Source: an uncultured Acinetobacter sp.
Lineage (GTDB): Bacteria > Cyanobacteriota > Vampirovibrionia > Gastranaerophilales > Gastranaerophilaceae
Direction of reading: 5' to 3'
NCBI GenBank assembly: GCA_900321205.1
Contig: ONVC01000008.1
Span: 1 to 33,625 of the forward strand
DNA length: 33,625 nucleotides
Translations under genes and position numbers: made by a program
The notes under the pieces: generated by a model
The model's input: only the letters and a program-made list of their open reading frames with translations
The model's database searches: none
What the model was told of the DNA's origin: nothing
Part shown: piece by piece, positions 14,124 to 23,069 of the stretch
Numbering within the stretch: position 1 is the stretch's first letter
Layout of the letters: each line of letters begins with the position of its first letter

Positions 14124-15893
14124 ATGAAGAAATTAAGTTATTTAATCGCAGTTTTTTGTTTCTTATCTATGAATCAGGTTTTTGCTGATGCAATACCGTT
14201 GAACCCAAGTACAGCAGGTTATTATACAAATACTTATAATGCATCAGAGGTAGATAACCTTAAAAACTACGAAGTCGAAAAGAGTTATGTTCAGTCTTTA
14301 GACGATGTAACAAAAGACGAACAGATTTATGACGCAACGGTTGAAGAAAACTATTCAAGAGAAGGTTCAATATATAACCCTCACTTCTTGTTAGAGAAGA
14401 TTAATTTTGAAGGAAATACCGTAAAAGATATCAAAGAATCAGATTTACAGAATCTGGCTTTGGAAATTATAGGTGAAGATATTTATTTTGATGAACTGCT
14501 TGAAGTTTGTTCAAAAGTTACAAATCTCTATCGTTCAAAGGGTTATTTAACATCTTATGCAACTGTACCTCCGCAGAGAATTGTTGACGGTGTTGCAACT
14601 ATCAAGATTGTTGAAAGTAAAGTCGGCGATATGAATATCGAAGGCGAAAAATGGACTCGTGAATGGTATCTTAAACATATAATTATGGGTAAAGCAGGGT
14701 TGCGTGAAGGTGAAGTATTCAACGCTAAAAACCTTCAAAGAGCAATGAAAGAAATCAACAGAGAAGATTATGTTCAGGTACAGACAGAAATCGAAAGACA
14801 AAAAGGCGGTGACGAAAATACTCAGATTACGCTTAATGTACGTGACAGATTTCCGATTGATTTTAACGTAAATTATGATGACTACGGTCGTTCTTATACA
14901 GGTTCACAAAGAGTTTCAATTTTACTCGGTATGCATAACCTTACCGGTTTAGGTGATAAGATATACGGCGGTACAATTTTATCAAGCGGTTCAACAGGCT
15001 GGATGGCAGGCTATTCGCTTCCGGTTTCCTCATACGGAACTCGTTTGTCTTTTGATTTTAACGATTCTCACGTAAGATTAAGAGGCGGCCCATACAAAGA
15101 TATGGGTGTTAAAGGTAATGCTCAGAGTTACTTCTTTAAATTAACACATCCTCTGATACAGACAGCTAAATCTGACTTATTCTTATATACCGGTTATGAT
15201 TTGGTTGTTGCAAATACGTCAGCTTATAATAACACTCCACATCCGACAAGACTTTCAACTTATAACCTGAATGTATGGAGAACCGGGTTATATGGTATGA
15301 CAGATGATAATTACGGTCGTTGGATTGGAAACTTGGGTATCGACTTTGGTATGGGTGGAAATGGCCACGGTGCAACACAGGATACAACATTCTTCAAGTT
15401 AACCGGTGGTGCTACCCGTGTACAAAGACTTACCGCAAGAACATACGGTATTATCAGAGCTAATGCTATGTATTCACCAAATAAATTGTTTGCAGCAGAA
15501 CAGTTCCAGTTAGGTGGTCCATATACATTAAGAGGTTATCAGCCTGCTGAACTTATCGGTGACTATGGTGTAAGCGGTACTGTTGAATACAGATTCCCGT
15601 TCCCGTTCCTGAACCACATTTCACAGAAAGCTGATGAAAGAGTCAGACTAGCAGTCTTCTATGATTTTGGTTTTGTTGGTGAAAACGGCAACGTTTACAA
15701 TTATCCTCACCAGTTCTTACAATCTGTTGGTTGCGGTGCTTATCTTACATTCACAGACTGGTTGTCAGCATCATTTGGTGTAGGTTTCCCTCTCGGCGAA
15801 AAATACTACAACGAAAGCACGGCAAGATTCTACTTCTCAGTTAACGGTGATTTAGACAGATTGATTCCGCTGAGAAACCCTCAAAAGATATAA
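14124..15893 (+). CDS. TpsB/ShlB-FhaC-type outer-membrane transporter (Omp85 superfamily)
   Basis: Predicted outer-membrane beta-barrel of the two-partner secretion type, 589 residues. A signal peptide covers residues 1-22 (ending NQVFADA). Two POTRA-like domains lie roughly at 88-166 and 167-235: the first begins HFLLEKINFEGNT and has the POTRA_2/ShlB pattern VPPQRIVDGVATIKIVES. The barrel (about 240-589) has alternating strands rich in Tyr and Gly, and the Omp85 lid-loop motif as LRGY near residue 468 (family V/I-RGY). The last residues do not end in Phe. AGGAAAA lies upstream of the ATG. No TpsA-type exoprotein lies beside it, so the cargo is unknown. The gene shows that the cell has an outer membrane. 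An alternative role is TamA/BamA-like assembly, but the POTRA_2 pattern favours TpsB. Confidence 0.85.
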   Translation: MKKLSYLIAVFCFLSMNQVFADAIPLNPSTAGYYTNTYNASEVDNLKNYEVEKSYVQSLDDVTKDEQIYDATVEENYSREGSIYNPHFLLEKINFEGNTVKDIKESDLQNLALEIIGEDIYFDELLEVCSKVTNLYRSKGYLTSYATVPPQRIVDGVATIKIVESKVGDMNIEGEKWTREWYLKHIIMGKAGLREGEVFNAKNLQRAMKEINREDYVQVQTEIERQKGGDENTQITLNVRDRFPIDFNVNYDDYGRSYTGSQRVSILLGMHNLTGLGDKIYGGTILSSGSTGWMAGYSLPVSSYGTRLSFDFNDSHVRLRGGPYKDMGVKGNAQSYFFKLTHPLIQTAKSDLFLYTGYDLVVANTSAYNNTPHPTRLSTYNLNVWRTGLYGMTDDNYGRWIGNLGIDFGMGGNGHGATQDTTFFKLTGGATRVQRLTARTYGIIRANAMYSPNKLFAAEQFQLGGPYTLRGYQPAELIGDYGVSGTVEYRFPFPFLNHISQKADERVRLAVFYDFGFVGENGNVYNYPHQFLQSVGCGAYLTFTDWLSASFGVGFPLGEKYYNESTARFYFSVNGDLDRLIPLRNPQKI

Positions 15894-15911
15894 AATTATA
15901 AATTTAAAAAT

Positions 15912-15942
15912 AAAAAAGCTCTGTAACTGCAGAGCTTTTTTT
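15912..15942 (+). terminator. Rho-independent terminator of the TpsB-like gene
   Basis: AAAAAAGCTCTG (15912-15923) pairs with CAGAGCTTTTTT (15930-15941) around a 6-base loop and ends in a T run, 18 bases after the stop. Confidence 0.9.
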
Positions 15943-15974
15943 ATGCCTAAGATTCCTTAATACTCCTTAATACA

Positions 15975-16003
15975 TTGACATTCAAGCGTTATTAAGGTTA
16001 AAT
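15975..16003 (+). promoter_or_regulatory. smc promoter
   Basis: Consensus -35 TTGACA (15975-15980), 17-base spacer, -10 TTAAAT (15998-16003). It sits 45 bases before the smc start and after the preceding terminator, so smc starts its own transcript. Confidence 0.6.
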
Positions 16004-16048
16004 ATAAATACTGGGAAGAGATAGCGGCGTATTGCCTTTAAGGATATT

Positions 16049-19000
16049 ATGTACATAAAACAACTTGAAATAGACAATTTTAAGTCTTTTGCAAATAAAG
16101 TCGAAATACCTATGCTGAAAGGGTTTACTACCATATCAGGACCAAACGGTTCAGGAAAAAGTAATATTATTGACAGCATTCTTTTTGCTCTCGGTTTATC
16201 TTCCAGCAGAACTTTGCGTGCTGAAAAATTATTTCACCTGATATCTACTTATACCAAACGGAATGAAGCTTATGTAAAAGTTATGTTCGGTGAAACAGAA
16301 GAGGGTGATTTTTCTGTTGCAAGACGTATCAGAAAATCTTCTCAGGGATTTAACAGTATTTATTATCTTGATGATAAAATTGTTACAAAAGAGGAAATTC
16401 TAACACGTCTTGAAAAGTACAATATTACTCCAAACAGTTACAACGTAATGATGCAGGGTGATGTAATGAGCATTACAAACTGTACCTCTAATGAACGCAG
16501 AAAAATCGTTGATGAGATAGCAGGTGTTGCTGATTTTGACAGAAGAATAGAACAGGCAACCGGAGAACTGGAAACTGTTGAAAAACGTGTTACAAATTCG
16601 TCTCTGATTTTAAACGAAGTTAATAATCACCTTGAAAAACTTAAAGAGGAAAGAGAGGTTGCTTTAAAATATCAAAAATTAAAAGACGAAAAATCAGGAC
16701 TTGAAAGTCAGATAAATACAGTTAAGTTTTTTGATATCAGAAGAAATCTTGAAAAAGCACATGAAAATATTATTGATTTCACTAAGAAAAAGAAAGAAGA
16801 AGAACTTAAATCAAAAGACCTTGATGAGAGATTAAAGTTAATCAAGGAAGAATATGAAAAAATCTCTCAGACAATAAAAGAAAACGGAGAAGGTCAGCAG
16901 ATAGAACTTCAAAAAAAAGCAGAAGGTAAAAAGGGTGAAATTGACAGAAAAAATGCGTCAATTGATTATGCTGACAAACAAATACAAGCAAACTTGAAAT
17001 CCATAGATAATGCCAAAAACGGTATCGAAGTTCAGGAAAATAAAATTAAAGACAATGAACTTAAAATCCAGGCTAAGCAGAGTGAAATCGTTAATATAGA
17101 TGCTAATATAAAAGAGCAGAATGATTTGCTTGCAAAAATTTTAGCTGATATGTCAGGGCTTACGGAAACAGCAGACAAACACCTTGAAAAAAGGGAAAAA
17201 CTCCGAAAAGAACTTCAGGGATATAAAGATAAGGTTACGGATATTATACAGAAACAGGCTCCAATGGAATCTGATCTTGCTCAGAAGAAAAAATCTTTGC
17301 AGGAAGCAAGACAGAAGATAGCAGAGTTAGAAGATTTTAAAGCTAATTATCAGGAAAATAAAACTACAAAGCTGCTTCTTATCGAACAGTTGGAAAAGGA
17401 AGTCGAAGATTTTAAAAATATTATTAAAAATTCTATGAATGAGCTTGATAAAACAAAAAATGAAATCTCTGACGTTAATTATGATTTACAAGCAGCAAGC
17501 AGGAAAGTTATTGAGCTTGAAGCAACCAGACGTGCAAATGAAGAAGCTAATTTAGGGCGTGCGGTAGAAACAGTTGTCGGAGCTAATATCAGAGGTGTTC
17601 ACGCTCCTTTGATGAAACTCGGTCAGGTTGATCCTGAATATTCAACTGCTCTTGAAATTGCTGTTGGCGGAAAAATGGCAAATATTGTCGTTGATGATGA
17701 ACATGTTGCTGCGACTTGTATTGAGCTTCTTAAATCTGCCGGTGCAGGAAGGGTTACATTTATTCCTTTGAATAAAATAGTAAGGTGTCCAAAAAGCTTA
17801 AATCTTCCAAAAGAAAAAGGTGTAATAGATTTTGCTATTAATCTTATTGATTTTGATGATGAATATCTGAATGCATTTTATTATGCTGTCGGTGACACCC
17901 TAGTTGTTGAGGACAGGGAAACTGCTCATAAACTGATTGGTAAGTACAGAATGGTTACTTTATCAGGTGATTTATTTGATAAAGCCGGCTCTATTACGGG
18001 TGGTTCAATCAGAAAGACCGGCTTAAAGTTTGCGCAGAGCTCTGATACCGAGATTGATGCATATCGTGAAAAGCAAAAAACACTTCAGGCAAAATATAAT
18101 TCTCTTCTTTCAAAAAGGGATTCTCTGGAAGCTAAAATTGAAGATGCGCGCGGAAGAAATTCTTCTTCAACAACTGAGTTGAGTAAAGCAAAAATTGAAC
18201 TTGATACTCAGACCGTTATGTTTGAAAATAACCAAAAAGATATTGATGAAAAACAGGCTTATATTAAAGACACTGAGCCCGAGATATCATCTTTGGAAAA
18301 ACGTCTTGACAAGCTTGAGGAAGAACACGTTGTTCTGATGGATAAAATGACGGAAACGGAAACATCAATAGAGGAAATCGAAGCGCTTATGAATGATGCT
18401 GACCTGAAACAGCTAAAAGAAAAAACAGCAGGTGTTGAGGCGGAAATTAAGCGTTATGAAAAAATTAAGGCTGATACTAGCAATGAAATAGATGGTTTGC
18501 ACAGTATGATAGATTTTATTAAGACTACTATCAAAACTCATAATGAAACAATATCAAACGCTTTGAGTACAAACCGTGACCTGGCTCAGGATAAAGTAAA
18601 ATACTCCGAAGAAATTAAAAGTCTTCAAAAAGAACTTGAAGAACTGGAAGTTCAAATTAAAGAGATTACGGATAAGCTGGGAGAACTTTTGTCCCAGCGT
18701 GATGAAATACAGTCAAGCCTCGTTGATATAGAGACAAAAAGAAGTCGTCAGGCAGATGAGATTGAAAAAATTGCAGAGCAGATAGAATCATTCAAAGCAA
18801 GAAGACGCGAACTTGAACCAATGCTTGAAGAAGCGAAAACCATGCTTATGGATTCGGGTATTAATATTGATGAACTTGAACCTGTTGAAATGTCGATTGA
18901 TGATATTAATAACAAAATTCAGAGACTTCAAAAACGTATGGATGAACTTGGTGCGGTAAACATGAAAGCACTCGAAGATTTTGAAGCGGTATCTGTACGT

Positions 19001-19552
19001 CAGGCTGAACTTAAAAATCAAATCGAAACATTGTCGAGAGAAAGGGAGCAAATCCTGGAAAGAATGAAAGGTTATGAGGACCTGAAAAAAGAAACTTTCT
19101 TAAAAACCTATAACGCATTGAATGAAAACTTTAAGGATATTTTCCATAAACTCTCGGAAGGTGAAGGAACACTGATTCTTGAAAATGAAGAAAAACCGTT
19201 TGAGGGTGGACTTGATATTGAGGCACAGCCCAGAGATAAGAAAAAACAAAGGCTTGCAGGTATGTCCGGTGGCGAAAAAGCTCTTACTGCGCTTGCATTT
19301 GTATTTGCAATTCAAAAATATATGCCGGCTCCTTTCTATGCTTTTGATGAAGTAGATGCAAGTTTAGATGGTATAAACGTTGAAAAACTTGCTCATATTG
19401 TTCAGTCACAGGCAGGTTCAACACAATTTATTGTAGTAAGTCACAGAAAACCGATGATTGAATCTGCGCACAGAACAATCGGTGTTACGCAGAAGGAAAA
19501 AGGTATTTCAAAAGTTACCGGTGTTAAATTAAGAGATTTAGAAATGGTATAA
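16049..19552 (+). CDS. smc: Chromosome segregation/condensation ATPase SMC
   Basis: Cytoplasmic SMC ATPase that forms the bacterial condensin ring with ScpA and ScpB and organises newly replicated DNA. The 1167 residues match the family. The N-terminal head has the Walker A GPNGSGKSN at 31-39 and the Q-loop QGDVMS near 138. Two long coiled coils (about 165-500 and 670-1000, rich in E, K and Q) flank the hinge domain (about 505-650, with HAPLMKLGQV and GRVTFIPLNK). The C-terminal head has the signature LAGMSGGEKALTALAF and Walker B FYAFDEVDASLD near 1105. AAGGAT lies 4 bases before the ATG. scpA and scpB follow. Confidence 0.98.
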   Translation: MYIKQLEIDNFKSFANKVEIPMLKGFTTISGPNGSGKSNIIDSILFALGLSSSRTLRAEKLFHLISTYTKRNEAYVKVMFGETEEGDFSVARRIRKSSQGFNSIYYLDDKIVTKEEILTRLEKYNITPNSYNVMMQGDVMSITNCTSNERRKIVDEIAGVADFDRRIEQATGELETVEKRVTNSSLILNEVNNHLEKLKEEREVALKYQKLKDEKSGLESQINTVKFFDIRRNLEKAHENIIDFTKKKKEEELKSKDLDERLKLIKEEYEKISQTIKENGEGQQIELQKKAEGKKGEIDRKNASIDYADKQIQANLKSIDNAKNGIEVQENKIKDNELKIQAKQSEIVNIDANIKEQNDLLAKILADMSGLTETADKHLEKREKLRKELQGYKDKVTDIIQKQAPMESDLAQKKKSLQEARQKIAELEDFKANYQENKTTKLLLIEQLEKEVEDFKNIIKNSMNELDKTKNEISDVNYDLQAASRKVIELEATRRANEEANLGRAVETVVGANIRGVHAPLMKLGQVDPEYSTALEIAVGGKMANIVVDDEHVAATCIELLKSAGAGRVTFIPLNKIVRCPKSLNLPKEKGVIDFAINLIDFDDEYLNAFYYAVGDTLVVEDRETAHKLIGKYRMVTLSGDLFDKAGSITGGSIRKTGLKFAQSSDTEIDAYREKQKTLQAKYNSLLSKRDSLEAKIEDARGRNSSSTTELSKAKIELDTQTVMFENNQKDIDEKQAYIKDTEPEISSLEKRLDKLEEEHVVLMDKMTETETSIEEIEALMNDADLKQLKEKTAGVEAEIKRYEKIKADTSNEIDGLHSMIDFIKTTIKTHNETISNALSTNRDLAQDKVKYSEEIKSLQKELEELEVQIKEITDKLGELLSQRDEIQSSLVDIETKRSRQADEIEKIAEQIESFKARRRELEPMLEEAKTMLMDSGINIDELEPVEMSIDDINNKIQRLQKRMDELGAVNMKALEDFEAVSVRQAELKNQIETLSREREQILERMKGYEDLKKETFLKTYNALNENFKDIFHKLSEGEGTLILENEEKPFEGGLDIEAQPRDKKKQRLAGMSGGEKALTALAFVFAIQKYMPAPFYAFDEVDASLDGINVEKLAHIVQSQAGSTQFIVVSHRKPMIESAHRTIGVTQKEKGISKVTGVKLRDLEMV

Positions 19553-19585
19553 TTGCCTGAATTGTGTTTATTCTTTTGTTACATT

Positions 19586-19614
19586 TTGCGTAAAAACCTT
19601 GTGTATGTTATAAT
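19586..19614 (+). promoter_or_regulatory. scpA promoter
   Basis: TTGCGT (19586-19591), a 17-base spacer and a consensus TATAAT (19609-19614), about 96 bases before the scpA start. The leader then contains GGGAGGGGTAATTTATACCC (19622-19641), which can form a small hairpin (GGGTA with TACCC). So scpA-scpB can be transcribed independently of smc. Confidence 0.65.
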
Positions 19615-19709
19615 CAAACGCAGGGAGGGGTAATTTATACCCTTATAAAAATACTTATTTTAGATGAGTACAGAAGAAAAGATATAAGATAAAATAATTG
19701 TGAGATATT

Positions 19710-20651
19710 ATGCCGTTTTATGCAGTAGTGTCTGCAAACAGGTTATTCTCAAAGGGTGATATGGCTTTAAACAGTATAGAAAGTATGAACATACCGAACC
19801 AGGAAATTTTTGTACAGGAAGCGGAAGTTGACGGAATTGATATTCTTGTCAACATGGCTAAACAGGGCAAAATTGACCCCTGGAATATTGATATTGTTGA
19901 TATTACTGATAAATATCTCATGCATTTGTTCAAATCAAAAGCTCAGAACCTGAGATTAACGGGAAGAACTTTATGGCTTGCGGCAATGCTTTTAAAACTG
20001 AAATCAAATGTTCTTGAAGGACTTGATATAAATGATTTTGAACCCCAGCATGATGAAGATATGTATTTCCCCGAAGACGATGAACTTGATTATACACAAG
20101 ACGATTATATTCCGACAAGTAATGTAATATCTATTGACGAGGTTTTACAGAGAAGAACGTCTGTAAGGTTAAATCATAACAGAGTTGTGACTTTGCGTGA
20201 TTTGATACGCCAGTTGGAGTTTTATGAACAGCTTGATAAAAAACAGGCATTGAGAAACTCTCTCGAGCGTGCTGCAAGACGCAGAGGAAACAGCCTGTCC
20301 CGTATGACTACTGAAGATATCTTCAAAATGCAGCATGATGAATATATCGCAGAAGGTGTTGCAAGGCTTAAAGACAATCTTGAAGAAATACTTAGCCGTC
20401 AGGATAAAATTGAACTTAATGAACTTACTTTGTTAGGTATGGACAGAATAAGCGCATACATATCACTTTTATTTTTAACTGTTGACAGTGATTACGATTT
20501 AGAACAGGATGAGTTCTATTCCGATTTGTATGTAGTTAAGTGCCCTCACGTTGACAGTGTTGCAGAAGAGTTAGATGAAGGTTTGGATAATGCCAAAAGT
20601 GTTTTATCGGAACAAGAGGTAAATGATGGAGCAGTTGAAATCCAGAATTGA
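19710..20651 (+). CDS. scpA: Segregation and condensation protein A (kleisin ScpA)
   Basis: ScpA is the kleisin that bridges the two SMC heads and binds ScpB. The long reading (313 residues) starts at 19710; an ATG at 19761 after AAAGGGTG gives 296 residues starting MALNSIESM and is a serious alternative, because the first 17 residues are not family-like. The N-terminal kleisin helices carry VDGIDILVNMAKQGKIDPW and DITDKYL, then LAAMLLKLKSNVLEG, classic ScpA. An acidic linker follows (about 115-140). The C-terminal winged-helix region includes EEILSRQDKIELNELTL and ISLLFLTVDSDYDLEQDEFYSDLYV. It overlaps scpB by 26-29 bases, suggesting coupling. Confidence 0.95.
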   Translation: MPFYAVVSANRLFSKGDMALNSIESMNIPNQEIFVQEAEVDGIDILVNMAKQGKIDPWNIDIVDITDKYLMHLFKSKAQNLRLTGRTLWLAAMLLKLKSNVLEGLDINDFEPQHDEDMYFPEDDELDYTQDDYIPTSNVISIDEVLQRRTSVRLNHNRVVTLRDLIRQLEFYEQLDKKQALRNSLERAARRRGNSLSRMTTEDIFKMQHDEYIAEGVARLKDNLEEILSRQDKIELNELTLLGMDRISAYISLLFLTVDSDYDLEQDEFYSDLYVVKCPHVDSVAEELDEGLDNAKSVLSEQEVNDGAVEIQN

Positions 20652-21225
20652 GGCAGTTTTATTTGTTACCGCAAAAGTTCTTCAGGTAAATGAGATTGCA
20701 GAAATACTTGAAGAACAGCCGGAAGTTGTTGAAGAAGCTCTTTTAGAGTTGATTATGGACTATGCTTCAAGAGAAGGTGCTCTGGAAATTGATGATGAAA
20801 ACGGTTATATATTGCAGGTAAAACAGGAGCATCTGGATATTGTTGAAAAGCTGTGTCCGGTTGAACTTAAACCGCCTGTATTAAAAACGCTTACAGTTAT
20901 TGCATTAAAAGAACCTATACGTCAGTCTCTTTTAAAAGATTTAAGAGGCTCAAATGCTTATGAACATGTGCAGGAACTGCTTGAAAAGGGTTTGATATCA
21001 CGTCACAAAGATAAAAACGGACGTTCGTACAATATTAAAACAACTCCAAAATTTGCGGAATATTTTAAACTTAAAGGTGATATCCGTGCGCTTGTAAAAA
21101 CCTTAAATATCGATAACGGAGTAAAAGATGACCCCGAAGAAGGGGGAAATGCCGGTGTAAAAGAAGGAAAAAAAACTTCGGTAAATGAGGGGGTAATAGA
21201 GAATTTGGATGAAGAATTGGGTTAA
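20626..21225 (+). CDS. scpB: Segregation and condensation protein B (ScpB)
   Basis: ScpB dimers bind the kleisin ScpA in the SMC complex. Two adjacent ATGs are possible (20623 and 20626); the second has better spacing (6 bases) from AGAGG, giving 199 residues. Two winged-helix domains are visible: residues 1-80 with KSRIEAVLFVTAKVLQVNEIAEIL (split here: RIEAVLFVTAK, NEIAEIL) and about 85-160 with PPVLKTLTVIALKEPIRQ, LRGSNAYEHVQELLEKGLI and the conserved GRSYNIKTTPKFAEYF. The last about 40 residues are a charged, Glu- and Gly-rich tail. It overlaps the matrixin-like gene by 17 bases. Confidence 0.94.
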   Translation: MEQLKSRIEAVLFVTAKVLQVNEIAEILEEQPEVVEEALLELIMDYASREGALEIDDENGYILQVKQEHLDIVEKLCPVELKPPVLKTLTVIALKEPIRQSLLKDLRGSNAYEHVQELLEKGLISRHKDKNGRSYNIKTTPKFAEYFKLKGDIRALVKTLNIDNGVKDDPEEGGNAGVKEGKKTSVNEGVIENLDEELG

Positions 21226-22675
21226 AATATTTCCCATAGCTTTTTGTCTGGCGGTTTTTGCTCTTTTCATTTTGTTTTATTTAACCAGAGCCGAACTGTA
21301 TGCAAATCTTGGCAGCTATTATACAAAAAAGGATAATTATGTTGCTGCTCAGAATTATTATGAAAAATCATACCTTCTCGGAAATAAAAACAAAGATTTC
21401 AGGGAAAAGTACGTTAATCTGCTTATTAACTCTCCTCTTACAATAGATGCTCAGGAAAGGCTTGTCAGTATAGCGGAAGACGGACAAAAAGACCAGGCAA
21501 ACGAATCCGCAAGGTATTTCTTATATAATCTAAAACGTGAGATTCATAATAAATACCCGAATAACTATATCCAGCAGGCTTCATATAATCAAAAGATTAT
21601 CCATTGGGGGAAAATGCCCATAACATATTCCATTAAGCAGATGAAAGATGTTCCTCCCGATATAATAAAAGCGGTTAATGATGCCTTTGACAGTTGGGAA
21701 AGAGCAAGTTCTGCCCGAATAAGGTTTGAGCGTGTATCAATTAATCCGGATATAGCAGTAAGTTTTACAAATAATAAGATAAAGTCTCCAAACCCGGGAG
21801 AAAAGTATGTTATAGCATATACTCTTCCTGATTTATCATCTAATAAACTTAACGAAATGAACGTGGTGCTTAATCTTTCAAATGTTGATGGAGAACCCTT
21901 TACACCAAATCAGATTTATAATACGTCACTGCATGAAATTTTCCATGCACTCGGATTTCTCGGACACAGTTTTGATAAAGAAAATGTAATGTATGTCTCT
22001 CAGTCTAATGAGGTTATTGTAAATAATGAAAGAAGAGAAATATCTGATGCTGATAAATCAACTCTTGAACTTTTTTATAAAATACGTCCGGATATAACCA
22101 ACGCAAGCGAACTTCATTATGAATATATCCCGTATCCGGTTATGGGAGATAATGCAGATGTGAGTTATGCAAAAGCTGATGAAGCAAAAAAGTACATTAA
22201 CAAAGCTCCTAAAGTTCCCTCTGGATATATTGACTTGGCACAGGCACTTATTAATCAAAAGGACTATGATGAGGCAGTATCGAATTTACAGAAGGCGCTA
22301 TATTTGTCTAAAAATGATGATACAAAGTATCTTGTTCTTTATAACCTGGCTTTGGTTTATTACTTTGATAAAGAATACGATTTTGCACTCTTTTATGTGA
22401 ATAAAGCAAAAGAAATAAAAGATGATGACGAACTTCATCTCTTGAATGCCGAGATATATAAAAACAATAATAATAAAAAAATGGCAGCAAAAGAGTATAT
22501 GTATTTGCTTTCAAAAAATCCGGACAATATAGAATATGTAATCAATTTGACAAATATATATATATCAAAGCATGATTATCTAAACGCGAGAAAAGTTTTG
22601 AAACAATATATAAAGCGTAATCCGCAGGAAAAGAAAAATCCTCGGTTTAAGCCGTGCAGACTTTTGCTGTTGTAA
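21209..22675 (+). CDS. Membrane-anchored matrixin-like zinc metalloprotease with TPR repeats
   Basis: Predicted 488-residue protease anchored in the inner membrane, facing outward. Residues 7-25 form one hydrophobic signal anchor, followed by a TPR-like stretch (about 30-75, YYTKKDNYVAAQNYYEKSY). The catalytic domain (about 130-295) has the metzincin zinc site HEIFHALGFLGH at 242-253 with the three His and the Glu, and a Met-turn (NVMYVS, Met261). This fits the matrixin (M10A) family. Three or more TPR units follow (about 333-480: YIDLAQALINQKDYDEAVSN, LYNLALVYYFDKEYDFALFY, DNIEYVINLTNIYISKHDYL). Its start overlaps scpB by 17 bases, so it is probably cotranscribed with the condensin genes. 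Substrate is unknown; TPRs suggest a protein partner. Confidence 0.85.
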   Translation: MKNWVKIFPIAFCLAVFALFILFYLTRAELYANLGSYYTKKDNYVAAQNYYEKSYLLGNKNKDFREKYVNLLINSPLTIDAQERLVSIAEDGQKDQANESARYFLYNLKREIHNKYPNNYIQQASYNQKIIHWGKMPITYSIKQMKDVPPDIIKAVNDAFDSWERASSARIRFERVSINPDIAVSFTNNKIKSPNPGEKYVIAYTLPDLSSNKLNEMNVVLNLSNVDGEPFTPNQIYNTSLHEIFHALGFLGHSFDKENVMYVSQSNEVIVNNERREISDADKSTLELFYKIRPDITNASELHYEYIPYPVMGDNADVSYAKADEAKKYINKAPKVPSGYIDLAQALINQKDYDEAVSNLQKALYLSKNDDTKYLVLYNLALVYYFDKEYDFALFYVNKAKEIKDDDELHLLNAEIYKNNNNKKMAAKEYMYLLSKNPDNIEYVINLTNIYISKHDYLNARKVLKQYIKRNPQEKKNPRFKPCRLLLL

Positions 22676-22692
22676 AAGTTTTGTGTTATAGT
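22664..22692 (+). promoter_or_regulatory. Leaderless promoter of the 22700-22909 gene
   Basis: TTGCTG (22664-22669), a 17-base spacer and TATAGT (22687-22692), followed by only 7 bases before the ATG. The -35 box lies in the last codons of the matrixin-like gene. No ribosome binding site precedes the gene. Confidence 0.5.
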
Positions 22693-22699
22693 TTTATCT

Positions 22700-22909
22700 A
22701 TGAAAGTTAACAGTGTATCATCAGTTATAACACCGAAAACGACAGGCTATACAGCGGTTGTTGGGCTGGGCTTAACTGCATTGAGCGGTATGTCCGAGAG
22801 TAAAACTTTTAAAAAGGCTCACAAACCGCTTGCAATTTTTTCTTTAATAGCGGCAATTTTGCACATAGGATTAATTGAGTATTACAATTATAAATTTAAG
22901 GTTAAGTAA
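22700..22909 (+). CDS. Small two-helix membrane protein of unknown function
   Basis: A 69-residue protein. Two hydrophobic segments are visible (about residues 17-32 with AVVGLGLTALSG, and 45-60 with LAIFSLIAAILHIGL) separated by a basic stretch (ESKTFKKAHK), so a helical hairpin in the inner membrane is likely. The N-terminus is Ser/Thr-rich (MKVNSVSSVITPKTTGYT). I recall similar small proteins from Gastranaerophilales genomes, but no function. It lies just after the matrixin-like gene and appears to have its own leaderless promoter. Codon use and hydrophobic pattern support a real gene despite its size. Confidence 0.65.
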   Translation: MKVNSVSSVITPKTTGYTAVVGLGLTALSGMSESKTFKKAHKPLAIFSLIAAILHIGLIEYYNYKFKVK

Positions 22910-22933
22910 CGAGCGTATTTTTAGGAATTTTTT

Positions 22934-22966
22934 ATTGTAACAAAATACACTTATTGTTGTTACAAT
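22934..22966. promoter_or_regulatory. Perfect 10-bp inverted repeat, candidate operator
   Basis: ATTGTAACAA (22934-22943) and its exact reverse complement TTGTTACAAT (22957-22966) flank a 13-base spacer, 104 bases before the NrtR-like start. There is no T run downstream of the kind needed for a terminator. The half-site spacing suits a dimeric regulator. A TATACAAT string follows near 22991. The rest of the 160-base gap is AT-rich without a gene. Confidence 0.5.
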
Positions 22967-23069
22967 TACTTTTTCTTTACATTGTTTATTATACAATTAT
23001 TTTGAACGAAAGGTATAGATGGTAAACCTTTTATAAATGTGCCATACCGAGAGTTAACAGAGGTTTTTA

